A DNA stretch of 64,000 nt from Roseateles aquatilis (GCF_002205645.1 NZ_NIOF01000008.1:33176-97175); one strand, 5' to 3'. Positions 7,732-17,921 are shown, counted from the stretch's first letter. The notes: generated by a model not told the origin, from the letters alone. A program made the numbers and translations.

Positions 7732-10467
7732 ATGACCCACCGGGACACGATCCAACTGACGGCCATCGCGGCCGCGGCGCTGCTGCTGACCGCCTGCGCC
7801 ACCACCGGCACTTCCACCCCCGCCGCCGCGCCGGCCGCGCCCGCCGCCGCGCAGGCGCCGGCCGGTGCCGCCTCCGGCGCGCCGGGCTCGCCGGGCGCCA
7901 CCTCGCCGATGACCGCGGCCCGCCCGCCCGCCGATCCGACCGCGCCCAAGCCGTTCGCCGAAGTCAGCCGCGACACCAAGCGCCAGGACGGCCTGTTCCC
8001 GATCCTGCGCAAGGACGAGAAGGTCTGGCTCGAGATCCCGCGCGCGATGCTGAACAAGCCGTTCCTGTTCACCATCAACATCTCCAGCTCGATCGGCGAG
8101 CGCGGCTTCTACGCCAGCCAGATGGGCCCGGACGTGATGGCCGAATGGCGCCGCATCGGCAACAACATCCAGCTGGTGGCGCTGAACACCAAGTTCCGCG
8201 GCGAAGGCGGCGGCAAGCGCGCCGTGGAAGAAGCGTTCTCGCCCAGCCTGCTGGCCGCCGGCCCGGTCGCCAGCGCGGACCACCCGGAGCGCAAGTCCTT
8301 CCTGGTCGACGCCGGCCTGCTGCTGTCGGACATCCCCGGCATGTCGACGCGCCTGGAAATGGCCTACCGCCTGCCCTACAACGTCGACCGCGGCAACTCG
8401 TACTTCGAGTCCACCCGCGCCGACGCGCAGCTGAGCACGCTGAACGCCAAGATGCATTACTTCACGCCGCGCATCCCGGCGCCGCCGCTGGTGGCGCCGC
8501 CGGTGCCGGTGCCGACGCCGCCCCAGGCGACGCCGGATCCGCGCTCGATGTTCATGGGCTTCGTCTTCAACTTCCGCGCGCTGCCGGAGCAGGCCATGTC
8601 GACGCGCCGCGCCGACGGCCGCCTGGGTCACTTCACCGAGTCGTTCACCGACCTGAGCGACGACTCCAAGCCGAATCCGCGCGTCCACTACGTCAACCGC
8701 TGGCGTCTGGAGAAGAAGGATCCGAACGCCGCGCTGTCCGAGCCGGTGCAGCCCATCGTCTACTGGATGGACAAGAACATTCCGCCGAAGTACCGCGCCT
8801 CGGTCGAGGCCGGTATCCTGGAATGGAACAAGGCCTTCGAGAAGATCGGCTTCAAGGACGCCGTCGTCGCCAAGCAGCAGCCCGATGACGCGGACTGGGA
8901 CAACATGGACGCGTCGCACGCGTCGATCCGCTGGTTCGTCGGCTCCGACGTCGGCTTCGCCATCGGCCCCAGCCATGTCGACCCGCGCAGCGGCGAGATC
9001 ATGGACGCGGACATCGGCATGAGCGACGTCTTCGCCCGTGGCGGCCGTTCCTTCATCGTCGAGGACGCGCCGCGCGGCGTGAGCTCGCTGGGCGAGGAAG
9101 CGCAGGCGCTGGCCGCGCTGAACCAGGGCTGGCGCGAGGGCCGCAACGCGACCTACTGCACCTATGCGCAGGACGCCGCGGCCGAGATGGATTTCGCGCT
9201 GGACATCCTCGAGGCCCGCGGCGACATCGCCCCGGACAGCCCCGAGGCGGACGCCTTCATCCAGGCCCGGATCAAGGACGTGATCATGCACGAGGTGGGC
9301 CACACGCTGGGCCTGAAGCACAACTTCAAGGCCTCGACGACGGTGACGCAGGCGCAGCTCAAGGACAAGGCCTACACCGACGCGAACGGCCTGTCCGGCT
9401 CGGTGATGGACTACAACGCCTACAACATCCCGCTGGAGGGCGAGGCGCCGACGTCGTACAACAACACGACGCTGGGCAGCTACGACTACTGGGCGATCGA
9501 GTACGCCTACAAGCAGATCCCGCAAGCGCAGGAAGCGGCCGAGCTGGGCCGCATCGCGGCGCAGAACCGCGTGCCGGGCCATGCCTACGCGGACGACGCG
9601 GACGCGGGCGGCTTCGGTCCGATCGACGGCATGGACCCGATGATCAACCGCTTCGACCTGGGCGACGATCCGCTGGCGTACTACAAGAAGCGCCTGAAGC
9701 TGACGCAGGAACTGTGGGCGCGGGTGCAGAACCGCAAGCCCGAGGCCGGTGACGATCCGCTGCGCCAGCGCCGCCAGCTGGCGAGCGGCTTCTCGCAGCT
9801 GACGCGCGCGTCGGAGCTGGTCGGCAAGTACGTCGGCGGCATGTACACCCACCGCGACGTGCCGGGTGCCTCGGTGCCGGCGATGCGTCCGGTCGATCCG
9901 GCCAAGCAGCGCGAGGCGCTGCGCTTCCTGGCCACGGGCCTGTTCAGCGCGGACAGCTTCCGCTTCAAGCCGGAGTTCCTGACCTCGCTGACGACCGACT
10001 ACGTCGAGTTCAACCGTGCCGGCTTCGTCAGCATCCCGACGGCGGTGGCCCGCGTGCAACTGAGCGCGATGGACCGCCTGCTGCAACCGCAGACCGCGAT
10101 CCGCCTGATGGAGCTGCCGAACTACGTGTCGGCGTCCGAGCGCAAGAGCGTGATCTCGATCAACGAGGTCTACGGCACGTTGCAGTCGTCGATCTGGAGC
10201 GAGCTCAAGACCGGCGCGGAGATCGATCCGCTGCGTCGCAACCTGCAGCGCGAGTACCTGCGCCGTCTGCAGGCCAACCTGACGCGCGGCGGCGCGGCGT
10301 CGGGCCAGTTCGCCGATGCCTACGCCGTGCTGCGCCTGCACGCGGTGCAACTGCAGAGCGACCTGCGCGCCGCGCAGGGCAAGGGCTCGGTGGAGACCCG
10401 CGCCCACGTCGCGGAGAGCCTGGACATGCTGAGCAGCGTGCTCAAGGCCACGATGACGCGCACCTGA
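7732..10467 (+). CDS. zinc-dependent metalloprotease lipoprotein (DUF5117/DUF4953 type)
   Basis: A protein of 911 residues starting with a lipoprotein signal peptide (LLLTAC, lipidated Cys22), then an Ala/Pro-rich linker of about 50 residues. The body matches large bacterial zinc metalloproteases with DUF5117/DUF5118 and DUF4953 segments. The zinc site is HEVGHTLGLKH (H520, E521, H524, H530), an extended metzincin-like motif, followed by a SVMDYNAYN turn similar to a Met-turn. It is likely attached to the outer membrane or periplasmic face. I chose the ATG before THRDTIQ because it places the signal peptide correctly. An intrinsic terminator follows. Substrates are unknown. Confidence 0.88.
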   Translation: MTHRDTIQLTAIAAAALLLTACATTGTSTPAAAPAAPAAAQAPAGAASGAPGSPGATSPMTAARPPADPTAPKPFAEVSRDTKRQDGLFPILRKDEKVWLEIPRAMLNKPFLFTINISSSIGERGFYASQMGPDVMAEWRRIGNNIQLVALNTKFRGEGGGKRAVEEAFSPSLLAAGPVASADHPERKSFLVDAGLLLSDIPGMSTRLEMAYRLPYNVDRGNSYFESTRADAQLSTLNAKMHYFTPRIPAPPLVAPPVPVPTPPQATPDPRSMFMGFVFNFRALPEQAMSTRRADGRLGHFTESFTDLSDDSKPNPRVHYVNRWRLEKKDPNAALSEPVQPIVYWMDKNIPPKYRASVEAGILEWNKAFEKIGFKDAVVAKQQPDDADWDNMDASHASIRWFVGSDVGFAIGPSHVDPRSGEIMDADIGMSDVFARGGRSFIVEDAPRGVSSLGEEAQALAALNQGWREGRNATYCTYAQDAAAEMDFALDILEARGDIAPDSPEADAFIQARIKDVIMHEVGHTLGLKHNFKASTTVTQAQLKDKAYTDANGLSGSVMDYNAYNIPLEGEAPTSYNNTTLGSYDYWAIEYAYKQIPQAQEAAELGRIAAQNRVPGHAYADDADAGGFGPIDGMDPMINRFDLGDDPLAYYKKRLKLTQELWARVQNRKPEAGDDPLRQRRQLASGFSQLTRASELVGKYVGGMYTHRDVPGASVPAMRPVDPAKQREALRFLATGLFSADSFRFKPEFLTSLTTDYVEFNRAGFVSIPTAVARVQLSAMDRLLQPQTAIRLMELPNYVSASERKSVISINEVYGTLQSSIWSELKTGAEIDPLRRNLQREYLRRLQANLTRGGAASGQFADAYAVLRLHAVQLQSDLRAAQGKGSVETRAHVAESLDMLSSVLKATMTRT

Positions 10468-10504
10468 ACGACGGGCCGGGCACCGCCCGGCTCATCGACC
10501 TGGG

Positions 10505-10530
10505 AAGGCCGGCGCAAGCCGGCCTTTTTC
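10505..10530 (+). terminator. intrinsic terminator after the metalloprotease
   Basis: A perfect 9-bp stem (AAGGCCGGC / GCCGGCCTT) with a short CGCAA-type loop is followed by a T run. It lies 37 bp after the metalloprotease stop codon. Confidence 0.85.
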
Positions 10531-10645
10531 ATGGCGCCGCGACCGGCGCCATGGCTGGCGTAACGGGGCTCTTGAGGCCTCTTATCGACGATAGGGGTCC
10601 CGGCACGAGCCGTTATGCTGGTTCGAATCTTCCCGGACCCGATCG

Positions 10646-12679
10646 ATGAGCTCCAACCTTCAACAGGCGGCGGACACCTTGATGGCGGCGATCCGGGCGC
10701 ATCCCGACGACGCCCGGCATCACCTCCAGCTCGGCAACCTGCTGGCCGGCGTCGGCGACTGGGCCGCCGCCGAGGTCTGTTATGCGAATTGCTGCCACCT
10801 GCAGCCCAAGAGCGCCAACCTCCAGTACAACTGGGGCGTGTCGCTGCAGGAGCTCAGCCGGATTCCCGAGGCGATCGAGGCCTTCGAGCGCGCGCTGACC
10901 ATCAACCCCGGCTACGCGGCGGCGTTTTTCGCGCTGGGGCTGGCCTACAAGCGGCTGGAAGCCTTCGACGCGGCATTGGTCGCCTTCGATTGCGCGATCG
11001 GCCTCGACGGCAAGGACCCGAAGCCCCGGCTCGAACGCGGTCGCACGCTGTTGCAGATGGGACGGCACGCCGAGTGCCTGGCCGAGATCGATGCGCAGCC
11101 CGACGCGTTCCGCGCCGACCCCGAGGTGCAGAACCTGCGCGGCATCGCGCTCAAGCACCTGGGCCGCGCGCAGGAGGCGCTGGCGGCCTACGACCTGGCC
11201 ATCCGGGCCAGGCCGGACTACCTCGACGCGATCTACAACCGCGCCAACCTGCGTCTGCTGGCGCGGCAGTTCTCGCTGGCGCTGGAGGACTTCGACCGGG
11301 CCCATGCGCTGAAGCCCGACCTCGACTGGCTGCCCGGCCTGCGGCTCTACACGGCGATGCATGTCTTCGACTGGCGTGAGGTCGATGCGCGGCTGGCGGC
11401 GCTGCTCGACGATGTGTCGCAGGGGCGGCGCGGCGTGCAGCCGCTGGTGCTCGAATGCCTGGTGGACGATCCCGCGGCGCATCAACAGGCCGCGCGGATC
11501 TGGCATCAGAGCACGCAGGCGCCGCGGGTCGCCTGGGAGCCGGCCGTCGCGCCCGCGCAGGACGGCAGGATCCGCGTCGCCTACGTCTCGCGCGACTTCA
11601 AGCCGCACCCGGTGGCGTACCTGATGGCCGAGGTCTTCGAGCTGCACGACCGCGAGCGCTTCGAGGTCATCGGCATCAACTACGGCGCCGCGCGCGACGA
11701 CGAGGTGCAGGCGCGGCTGCGCGCGGGCTTCGATCGGTTCCTCGACGTCGCGCACTTGCAGGACAAGCAGATCGCCGAGCTGTGCCGCCAACTGGGCGTC
11801 GACATCGCCGTCGACCTGACCGGCTTCACCGAGGGCGCGCGCGGCGGGATCTTCGCGTGGCGCGCGGCGCCGGTGCAGATGCTCTACATCGGCTATCTGG
11901 GCACGTCGGGCTCGCCGCTCTACGACTACCTGATCGCCGACCCGGTGACCGTGCCGCCCGAGACGCGCCCCTTCCACGACGAGCGGATCCTCTACCTGCC
12001 GTCGTATCAAGCGAACGACCGACGCCGGCCGCGACCGCCGACGACGAAGGGCCGGGCGGCGCTCGGACTGCCGGAGACCGGCTTCGTCTATTGCTGCTTC
12101 AACAACCCGTGCAAGATCACGCCGGCGGTCTTCGAGACGTGGATGACGATCCTGCGGCAGGTGCCCGGCTCGGTGCTGTGGGTGCTGGAGGAAGACCCCC
12201 GCGCCGCCGAGAACCTGCGCGCGCACGCGGCGCGCCTGGGCGTGGCGGGCGAGCGGATCGTGCTGGCCGGACGCGCGGACCGCGACGCCTATCTGGCGAG
12301 CCTGCGGGCGGCCGACCTGTTCCTCGACACCTTGCCCTACAACGCCGGCGCGACCGCCAGCGATGCGTTGTGGATGGGGCTGCCGGTGCTGACGCGCCTC
12401 GGGCAGTCGTTCTGCGCGCGGGTCGCGGCGAGCCTGCTGACGGCGGTGGGTCTGCCGGAGCTCATCGCGCGCGACGCCGATGACTACGTGCGCCGGGCCG
12501 TCGACCTGGCGACGCGGCCCGGGCTGCTCGACGGCCTGCGCCAGCGGCTGCGGGACGGCGCGCGGGACTCGGCGCTGTTCGACGCGCCGGGGTTCGTCAG
12601 GACGCTGGAGGCGGGATACGAGGCGGTGCACCGCGCCCGCTTGAGCGGCGCGGCGCCCGACGACGTCAGAGTCGGCTGA
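10646..12679 (+). CDS. TPR + SPINDLY-type O-GlcNAc transferase (GT41) homologue
   Basis: A 677-residue protein. Roughly residues 1-285 are tetratricopeptide repeats (for example WGVSLQEL, AFFALGLAYKRL, LRGIALKHLGRAQEALAAY). The rest is a GT41 catalytic region like eukaryotic O-GlcNAc transferase: it opens at RVAYVSRDFKPHPV, then YIGYLGTSGSPLYDY, a UDP-binding-like LFLDTLPYNAGATASDALWMGLPVLT and a FCARVAASLL block. Such enzymes transfer GlcNAc (or another sugar) from UDP-sugar to protein Ser/Thr. The bacterial target is unknown. Its 3' end overlaps the convergent permease gene by 14 bp. Confidence 0.85.
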   Translation: MSSNLQQAADTLMAAIRAHPDDARHHLQLGNLLAGVGDWAAAEVCYANCCHLQPKSANLQYNWGVSLQELSRIPEAIEAFERALTINPGYAAAFFALGLAYKRLEAFDAALVAFDCAIGLDGKDPKPRLERGRTLLQMGRHAECLAEIDAQPDAFRADPEVQNLRGIALKHLGRAQEALAAYDLAIRARPDYLDAIYNRANLRLLARQFSLALEDFDRAHALKPDLDWLPGLRLYTAMHVFDWREVDARLAALLDDVSQGRRGVQPLVLECLVDDPAAHQQAARIWHQSTQAPRVAWEPAVAPAQDGRIRVAYVSRDFKPHPVAYLMAEVFELHDRERFEVIGINYGAARDDEVQARLRAGFDRFLDVAHLQDKQIAELCRQLGVDIAVDLTGFTEGARGGIFAWRAAPVQMLYIGYLGTSGSPLYDYLIADPVTVPPETRPFHDERILYLPSYQANDRRRPRPPTTKGRAALGLPETGFVYCCFNNPCKITPAVFETWMTILRQVPGSVLWVLEEDPRAAENLRAHAARLGVAGERIVLAGRADRDAYLASLRAADLFLDTLPYNAGATASDALWMGLPVLTRLGQSFCARVAASLLTAVGLPELIARDADDYVRRAVDLATRPGLLDGLRQRLRDGARDSALFDAPGFVRTLEAGYEAVHRARLSGAAPDDVRVG

Positions 12680-13760
12680 CCTCGTCCCGGTCGCCCACCG
12701 GATACCGCCGCTCCGCCGCCACGATGTCCCAGACCGCGATGAACATCGCCGCGATCAGCGGCCCGATCACGAAGCCGTTCAGGCCGAACACGGCCATCCC
12801 GCCCAGCGTCGACAGCAGCACGATGTAGTCCGGCATCTTGGTGTCCTTGCCGACCAGCAGCGGCCGCAGCAGGTTGTCCACCAGCCCGATCACGACGGTC
12901 CCGAACAGCAGCAGCCCGACGCCCGAGCCGACGTGCCCGGTCGCCAGCAGGTAGATCGCCACCGGCCCCCACACCAGCGCCGCGCCGACCGCCGGCAGCA
13001 GCGACAGGAAGGCCATCAGCACCGCCCACAGCACCGGCGCGTGGATGCCCAGGATCCAGAACGCGAAGCCGCCCAGCGCGCCTTGCAGCGCCGCCACGGC
13101 GATGTTGCCCTTGACGGTGGCGCGGATGACGGTGCGGAACTTCTCGCCCAGCTGGCGCTTGTAGGCGTCCTGCAGCGGCAGCGCGTCGCGGATGCGCATC
13201 GACAGCTGCTCGCCGTCGCGCAGCAGGAAGAACAGCAGGTAGAGCATCACGCAGAAGCTCACCAGGAAGTCGAAGGTGTCCTGGCCGAAGCCCAGCGCCT
13301 TGGTCGCCATGAATTGGCTGCCCTGGTTGAGCGCGCTGCCCAGCTTGTCCTGCAGCGTCGACAGGTTGTGCAGGCCCAGGCGCTCCAGCACGTCCAGCAG
13401 CCAGCTCGGCAGGGCCGCGTAGACCTGCGCGACGTAGGTGCCGAAGTTGAAGCGCCCCGACTTGACCATCTCGAAGACGACCGCCGCCTCCTGCACCAGC
13501 GCGCCCATCACGTAGGTCAGCGGCAGCACCACCAGCAGCAGGATGACCAGGATGGACAGCCCGGCCGCCACGCCGGGGCGGCGCGTCTTGCGCAGCAGCC
13601 GCCGGTACAGCGGCTGGAAGACGATGGCCAGGGCCACGGCCCACAGCACCGCGCTCAACATCGGCCACAGGATCCAGCCGAAGGCCAGCGTCACCAGCGC
13701 CAGCAGGCACAGGAAGGATCGGTTCTGCAGCGCGGGGACCAGCTTGCCAGGGGGGCTCAT
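12666..13760 (-). CDS. AI-2E transporter family (PerM-like) membrane protein
   Basis: A 364-residue integral membrane protein of the AI-2E family transporter/PerM group. It has an N-terminal pair of helices, a central amphipathic segment (about residues 90-150), and a C-terminal block of helices including SLLPAVGAALVWGP and VVIGLVDNLLRPLLVG, both typical of the family. I start at MSPPGKL, with GAGGAG about 10 bases upstream, and discard a 21-codon extension. Family members export quorum signals or act as Na+/H+ antiporters; the role here is not defined. Confidence 0.85.
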   Translation of the reverse strand: MSPPGKLVPALQNRSFLCLLALVTLAFGWILWPMLSAVLWAVALAIVFQPLYRRLLRKTRRPGVAAGLSILVILLLVVLPLTYVMGALVQEAAVVFEMVKSGRFNFGTYVAQVYAALPSWLLDVLERLGLHNLSTLQDKLGSALNQGSQFMATKALGFGQDTFDFLVSFCVMLYLLFFLLRDGEQLSMRIRDALPLQDAYKRQLGEKFRTVIRATVKGNIAVAALQGALGGFAFWILGIHAPVLWAVLMAFLSLLPAVGAALVWGPVAIYLLATGHVGSGVGLLLFGTVVIGLVDNLLRPLLVGKDTKMPDYIVLLSTLGGMAVFGLNGFVIGPLIAAMFIAVWDIVAAERRYPVGDRDEVSRL

Positions 13761-13844
13761 CGTGTCGTCGCTCCTCGGGAGAATCTCGGGATTCGGGATC
13801 GCGCCACCGGCCCTCGCCGGCACGCGGGGCGCAGGATCGCCGCT

Positions 13845-15209
13845 TTACTTCAGCGCGTCCAGCAACTTCTCGTGGATGCCGTCGAAGCCGCCGTTGCTCA
13901 TGCACAGCACGTGATCGCCCGGCCGCGCCGCCTGTTTCACCAGCGCGACCAGCGCGTCGACATCGGCGCCGACCACCGCCTGCTCGCCCAGCGGCGCGAG
14001 CGCCTCGCGCGCGTCCCAGGTCAGGCCGGCCTGGTTGCAGAAGCTCAGGTCCGCTTCCTCCAGCGCCCACGGCAGCAGCGCCTTCATCGTGCCCAGCTTC
14101 ATGGTGTTGGAGCGCGGCTCGAAGACCGCCAGGATGCGCTCCTGCGGGGCGATGCGGCGGCGCAGCCCGTCGATGGTGGTGTGGATCGCCGTGGGGTGAT
14201 GGGCGAAGTCGTCGTAGACCTTCACGCCGTGGGCCTCGCCGCGCAGCTCCAGGCGCCGACGCACGTTCTTGAAGCCGGACAGCGCGGCGCAGGCCTGCTC
14301 CGCGTCGATGCCCACGTGCTCCGCGGCGGCGATCGCGGCCAGCGCGTTGAGCTGGTTGTGCTCGCCCAGCAGCTCCCAGTTGACGTGGCCCACCTTCAGG
14401 CTGCCGCGCAGCACGTCGAAGGACTGCGGCTCGCCACGCGCGCGCAGCGCGCCGGGCTCCTCCTTGCGCGCGCCGAAGCGCTGCACCTCGCTCCAGCAGC
14501 CGCGCGCCAGCACGCGTTGCAGCGCTTCCTCGCGTGCGTTGACGACCAGCCGGCCCGTCGGCGGCACCGTCCGCACCAGGTGGTGGAACTGGGTCTCGAT
14601 CGCCGCCAGGTCCGGGAAGATGTCGGCGTGGTCGTGCTCCAGGTTGTTCAGGATCGCCGTGCGCGGCCGGTAATGGACGAACTTGCTGCGCTTGTCGAAG
14701 AAGGCGGTGTCGTACTCATCGGCCTCGATGACGAAGTGCCGGCCGGCGCCCAGCCGCGCCGACACGCCGAAGTTCTGCGGCACGCCGCCGATCAGGAATC
14801 CGGGCGCGAGGCCAGCGGACTCCAGGATCCACGTCAGCATCGACGTCGTCGACGTCTTGCCGTGCGTGCCGGCGACCGCCAGCACGTGCCGCCCCTGCAG
14901 CACATGTTCCGCCAGCCACTGCGGGCCGCTGGTGTACGGCAGCCCGGCGTCGAGGATCGCCTCCATCAGCGGGAAGCGGCCCTCCGACGAGCGCGTCACC
15001 ACGTTGCCGATCACGAACAGGTCCGGCTTCAGGTCCAGTTGCTCCGCGCCGAAGCCCTGGATCAACTCGATCCCCAGCGCCTCCAGCTGCGTGGACATCG
15101 GCGGATAGACATTGGCATCGCAGCCGGTCACCGTGTGGCCGGCTTCCCGGGCCAGCGCCGCCAGGCCTCCCATGAAGGTGCCGCAGATGCCTAGGATGTG
15201 GATATGCAT
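13845..15209 (-). CDS. mpl: UDP-N-acetylmuramate:tripeptide ligase Mpl
   Basis: A 454-residue Mur-ligase family enzyme that rejoins the recycled tripeptide L-Ala-gamma-D-Glu-mDAP to UDP-MurNAc in the cytoplasm, part of peptidoglycan recycling. The start MHIHILGICGTFMGG is the Mpl form of the Mur N-terminal nucleotide-binding fold. The ATP loop AGTHGKTSTTSML is near residue 110, and the Mur EADEYDTAFFD and DDFAHHPTA blocks follow. The length fits the family. It lies upstream of the AI-2E permease on the same strand with an 84-bp gap. Confidence 0.95.
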   Translation of the reverse strand: MHIHILGICGTFMGGLAALAREAGHTVTGCDANVYPPMSTQLEALGIELIQGFGAEQLDLKPDLFVIGNVVTRSSEGRFPLMEAILDAGLPYTSGPQWLAEHVLQGRHVLAVAGTHGKTSTTSMLTWILESAGLAPGFLIGGVPQNFGVSARLGAGRHFVIEADEYDTAFFDKRSKFVHYRPRTAILNNLEHDHADIFPDLAAIETQFHHLVRTVPPTGRLVVNAREEALQRVLARGCWSEVQRFGARKEEPGALRARGEPQSFDVLRGSLKVGHVNWELLGEHNQLNALAAIAAAEHVGIDAEQACAALSGFKNVRRRLELRGEAHGVKVYDDFAHHPTAIHTTIDGLRRRIAPQERILAVFEPRSNTMKLGTMKALLPWALEEADLSFCNQAGLTWDAREALAPLGEQAVVGADVDALVALVKQAARPGDHVLCMSNGGFDGIHEKLLDALK

Positions 15210-15454
15210 GTCTGTCTCTCAGCTGCTGTACCAATCGGTAAGCAAGGGTAATGCCTGTCGCGAGGTGAAATCGATGCGACGGGGTAGGGCCGGTTCGGGA
15301 TGGACTGCCACCGCGTCAGGGGCGATCGACGGCGTGCCCGGCCCGGCCGCTCGGTCCTCGTGCGTGGCAGGCCACATGCCCGGCGCTGGTTCGGCGCCGG
15401 TCCGGCCGTGGCGGCGAGGGCTGCATCGTTGCAAACGGTGGGCGCCCGGACCGA

Positions 15455-16741
15455 TCAGCGCAGCGCCTGGCGGGCCGCTTCGAGGGTGGCGTCGATGTCG
15501 GCGTCGGTGTGCGCGGCGGACACGAAGCCGGCCTCGTACAGCGCCGGCGCCAGATACACGCCGGCGTCCAGCATCGCGTGGAAGAAGCGGTTGAAGCGCT
15601 CCTTGTCCGTGGTCATCACGGTCGTGTAGTTCTGCGGCAGCTCGGACATCAGGAAGAAGCCGAACATGCCGCCTTCGCTGTCGACGCTGAACGGCACGCC
15701 GTTCTCGTCCGCAACGCGTTTCAGGCCGTCGACCAGCCGGCGCGTCTTCGCCGACAGTGCGTCGAAGAAGCCGGGCTTGCGGATCTCGCGCAGCGTGGCC
15801 AGGCCGCAGGCGGTCGCCACCGGATTGCCCGACAGCGTGCCGGCCTGGTAGACGCCGCCCAGCGGGGCCAGGTGGCGCATGATCTCGCGGCTGGCGCCGA
15901 AGGCGGCCAGCGGCATGCCGCCGCCGATGACCTTGCCGAAGACGCTGATGTCCGGCACGAAACCCGGGATCAGGTCCGCGTACAGCCCCTGCGCGCTGCG
16001 CAGGCCGACGCGGAAGCCGGTCATCACCTCGTCCAGCACCAGCAGCGCGCCGTGGCGGCGGCACAGCTCGCGCAGGCGGGTCATGAACGGCACGCTGGCG
16101 CGCACGAAGTTCATGTTGCCGGCGATCGGCTCGACGATCACGCACGCCAGCTCCGGGCCGTGCAGCGCGAAGGCCTCGTCCAGCTGGGCGACGTTGTTGT
16201 ACTCGAGCACGATGGTGTGCTGCGCCGTCGCTTCCGGCACGCCGGCGCTGGTCGGGTGGCCGAAGGTCGCCAGGCCGGAGCCCGCCTTCACCAGCAGCGC
16301 GTCGGTGTGGCCGTGATAGCAGCCCTCGAACTTGATGAACTTGCTGCGCTGCGTCGCGCCGCGGGCCAGGCGGATGGCGCTCATCGTCGCCTCGGTGCCG
16401 GAGCTGACCAGGCGGATCTGCTCGCAGCTCGGGACCAGGCCGAGGATCTCCTCGGCCAGCTCGACCTCGCGCTCGGTCGGGGCGCCGAAGGAGAAGCCGT
16501 CCAGCGCCGCCTTCTGCACCGCCTCCAGCACCGCCGGGTGGCCGTGGCCCAGGATCATCGGGCCCCAGGAGCCGATGTAGTCGATGTAGCGCTTGCCGTC
16601 GGCGTCGACGATGTGGGCGCCTTCACCGCGCGTGATGAAGCGCGGCGTGCCGCCCACCGCGCGAAAGGCGCGCACCGGCGAATTCACGCCGCCGGGGATG
16701 ACGCGCTGGGCGCGGGCGAACAGGGTCTCGTTCTGGCTCAT
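15455..16741 (-). CDS. hemL: glutamate-1-semialdehyde 2,1-aminomutase
   Basis: HemL converts glutamate-1-semialdehyde to 5-aminolevulinate, the C5 route to heme. The 428-residue length is standard. Diagnostic segments are [14 protein letters not shown] at the start, [42 protein letters not shown], and the PLP lysine K270 in [12 protein letters not shown] start at MSQNETLF and drop 12 upstream codons. It probably forms a unit with thiD (72-bp gap). The 245 bp between hemL and mpl show no gene or clear hairpin. Confidence 0.96.
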   Translation of the reverse strand: MSQNETLFARAQRVIPGGVNSPVRAFRAVGGTPRFITRGEGAHIVDADGKRYIDYIGSWGPMILGHGHPAVLEAVQKAALDGFSFGAPTEREVELAEEILGLVPSCEQIRLVSSGTEATMSAIRLARGATQRSKFIKFEGCYHGHTDALLVKAGSGLATFGHPTSAGVPEATAQHTIVLEYNNVAQLDEAFALHGPELACVIVEPIAGNMNFVRASVPFMTRLRELCRRHGALLVLDEVMTGFRVGLRSAQGLYADLIPGFVPDISVFGKVIGGGMPLAAFGASREIMRHLAPLGGVYQAGTLSGNPVATACGLATLREIRKPGFFDALSAKTRRLVDGLKRVADENGVPFSVDSEGGMFGFFLMSELPQNYTTVMTTDKERFNRFFHAMLDAGVYLAPALYEAGFVSAAHTDADIDATLEAARQALR

Positions 16742-16813
16742 GGGGTCGGGAATCCGGGGGAACTGCGAAAACTGCAAGGCAACAGGGCGGCAAGGGGGCG
16801 CGCGCGGCGCGGC

Positions 16814-17788
16814 TCAATGAATGCGGCGCGGGCCGCGGCTGGGCGGCTCGTCCATCGTCAGCTCGTCGGTCGCGGCTGCCGGTGCCGCGCCGGTGCCTTC
16901 CGCGCCTTCCTCCCCCTCCTCGCCGGGCGGCAGCGCCCAGAAGAAGCGGTCCGGCACGACGTTGCCCATGCCCGGGCGGAAGCCCGCCTCCAGCGACTGG
17001 TCGAGGAAGGCGAGCGCCTCGCCGACCGCGTCGTGCGGCTCCGAGCCGACCGACAGCAGTGCCGCCAGCGCGGCCGACAGCGTGTCGCCGGCGCCGACGA
17101 AGCTGGCCTCGAAGCGCTCGAACTTCTCGCCCGTGATGGCGCCCTGCGGGCCGGCCAGCACGTTGTCGATGAACTGGTTGGGCAAGCCGATGCCGGTCAC
17201 CAGCACATGCGCGGCGCCATGCTGGTTCGCGGCCACCGCCAGCTCGCGCGGCGAGGCGGGGCGGTCGGCGTCCCAGTCGGGCAGCAGGCAGTCGCTCAAT
17301 GTCTTGTGGTTGCCCACCAGCACCAGCGTCTGCGGCAGCACCAGCTCGCGGAACGCGTCCAGGTAGCTCTGCTGCTGCTCCTCGTCGAGCCAGGAGATGC
17401 TCGGCAGGTAGGCCACCAGCGGCACGTCGGGATAGTCGGACAGTACCTCCGCCACCGACGAGATGCCCTCGGCGCTGCCCAGGAAGCCGACCTTCCACGC
17501 GGCCACCGGGACGTCCTCGAGGATGGAGCGGGCCTGCTCGACGATGCAGTCCCCGTCCAGCGTGTGGTGATCGAAGACCTCGGCCGTGTCGCGCATGACG
17601 ATGGCCGTCACCACGGGCAGCGCGTGCGCGCCCATGGCCGCGATCGTCGCCACGTCGCCGGCGCTGCCGCCGGCGCCGCTGGGATCGGAGGCATTGAAGC
17701 TCATGACGCAGGCGGGCGGCGGCGATTCCTGATCGTCGGCCGGCGCTGCGTCCTGGGGATCCTGGAGATGGGGGTCTTGACGGCTCAT
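16814..17788 (-). CDS. thiD: ThiD-like hydroxymethylpyrimidine (phosphate) kinase
   Basis: A ribokinase-fold kinase of 324 residues resembling ThiD, which phosphorylates HMP and HMP-P for thiamine synthesis. Visible blocks are FNASDPSGAGG (substrate region), the ALPVVTAI segment and the anion-hole/catalytic SFVGAGDTLSAAL. Both ends carry low-complexity extensions: an N-terminal Asp/Pro/Gln stretch of about 27 residues and a Glu/Ala/Pro C-terminal tail of about 45. Normal ThiD is near 265 residues. No other thiamine gene is adjacent; it neighbours hemL and is divergent from rubredoxin. Confidence 0.85.
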   Translation of the reverse strand: MSRQDPHLQDPQDAAPADDQESPPPACVMSFNASDPSGAGGSAGDVATIAAMGAHALPVVTAIVMRDTAEVFDHHTLDGDCIVEQARSILEDVPVAAWKVGFLGSAEGISSVAEVLSDYPDVPLVAYLPSISWLDEEQQQSYLDAFRELVLPQTLVLVGNHKTLSDCLLPDWDADRPASPRELAVAANQHGAAHVLVTGIGLPNQFIDNVLAGPQGAITGEKFERFEASFVGAGDTLSAALAALLSVGSEPHDAVGEALAFLDQSLEAGFRPGMGNVVPDRFFWALPPGEEGEEGAEGTGAAPAAATDELTMDEPPSRGPRRIH

Positions 17789-17868
17789 GGAGGGGCGGCG
17801 CGAAGCCGTGAACTGATGCGCATAACGTGAAGAAGCACCGCGGATGACTGTTGTTTCATCGGTACTTC

Positions 17869-17919
17869 TGCCCCCTGGGGTGTCCGGGGGGCATGGCTAC
17901 AATCTTTCGATCATTGTAG
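17869..17919. promoter_or_regulatory. two inverted repeats in the thiD/rubredoxin divergent region
   Basis: First comes an imperfect palindrome with arms TGCCCCC and GGGGGCA (17869-17893). Directly after it is a perfect 7-bp inverted repeat CTACAAT / ATTGTAG (17897-17903 and 17913-17919), which ends 2 bases before the rubredoxin ATG. TACAAT inside the left arm resembles a -10 box. Nothing like a normal Shine-Dalgarno sequence fits between. This could be a promoter/operator or a hairpin at the translation start. Confidence 0.45.
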
Positions 17920-17921
17920 TG

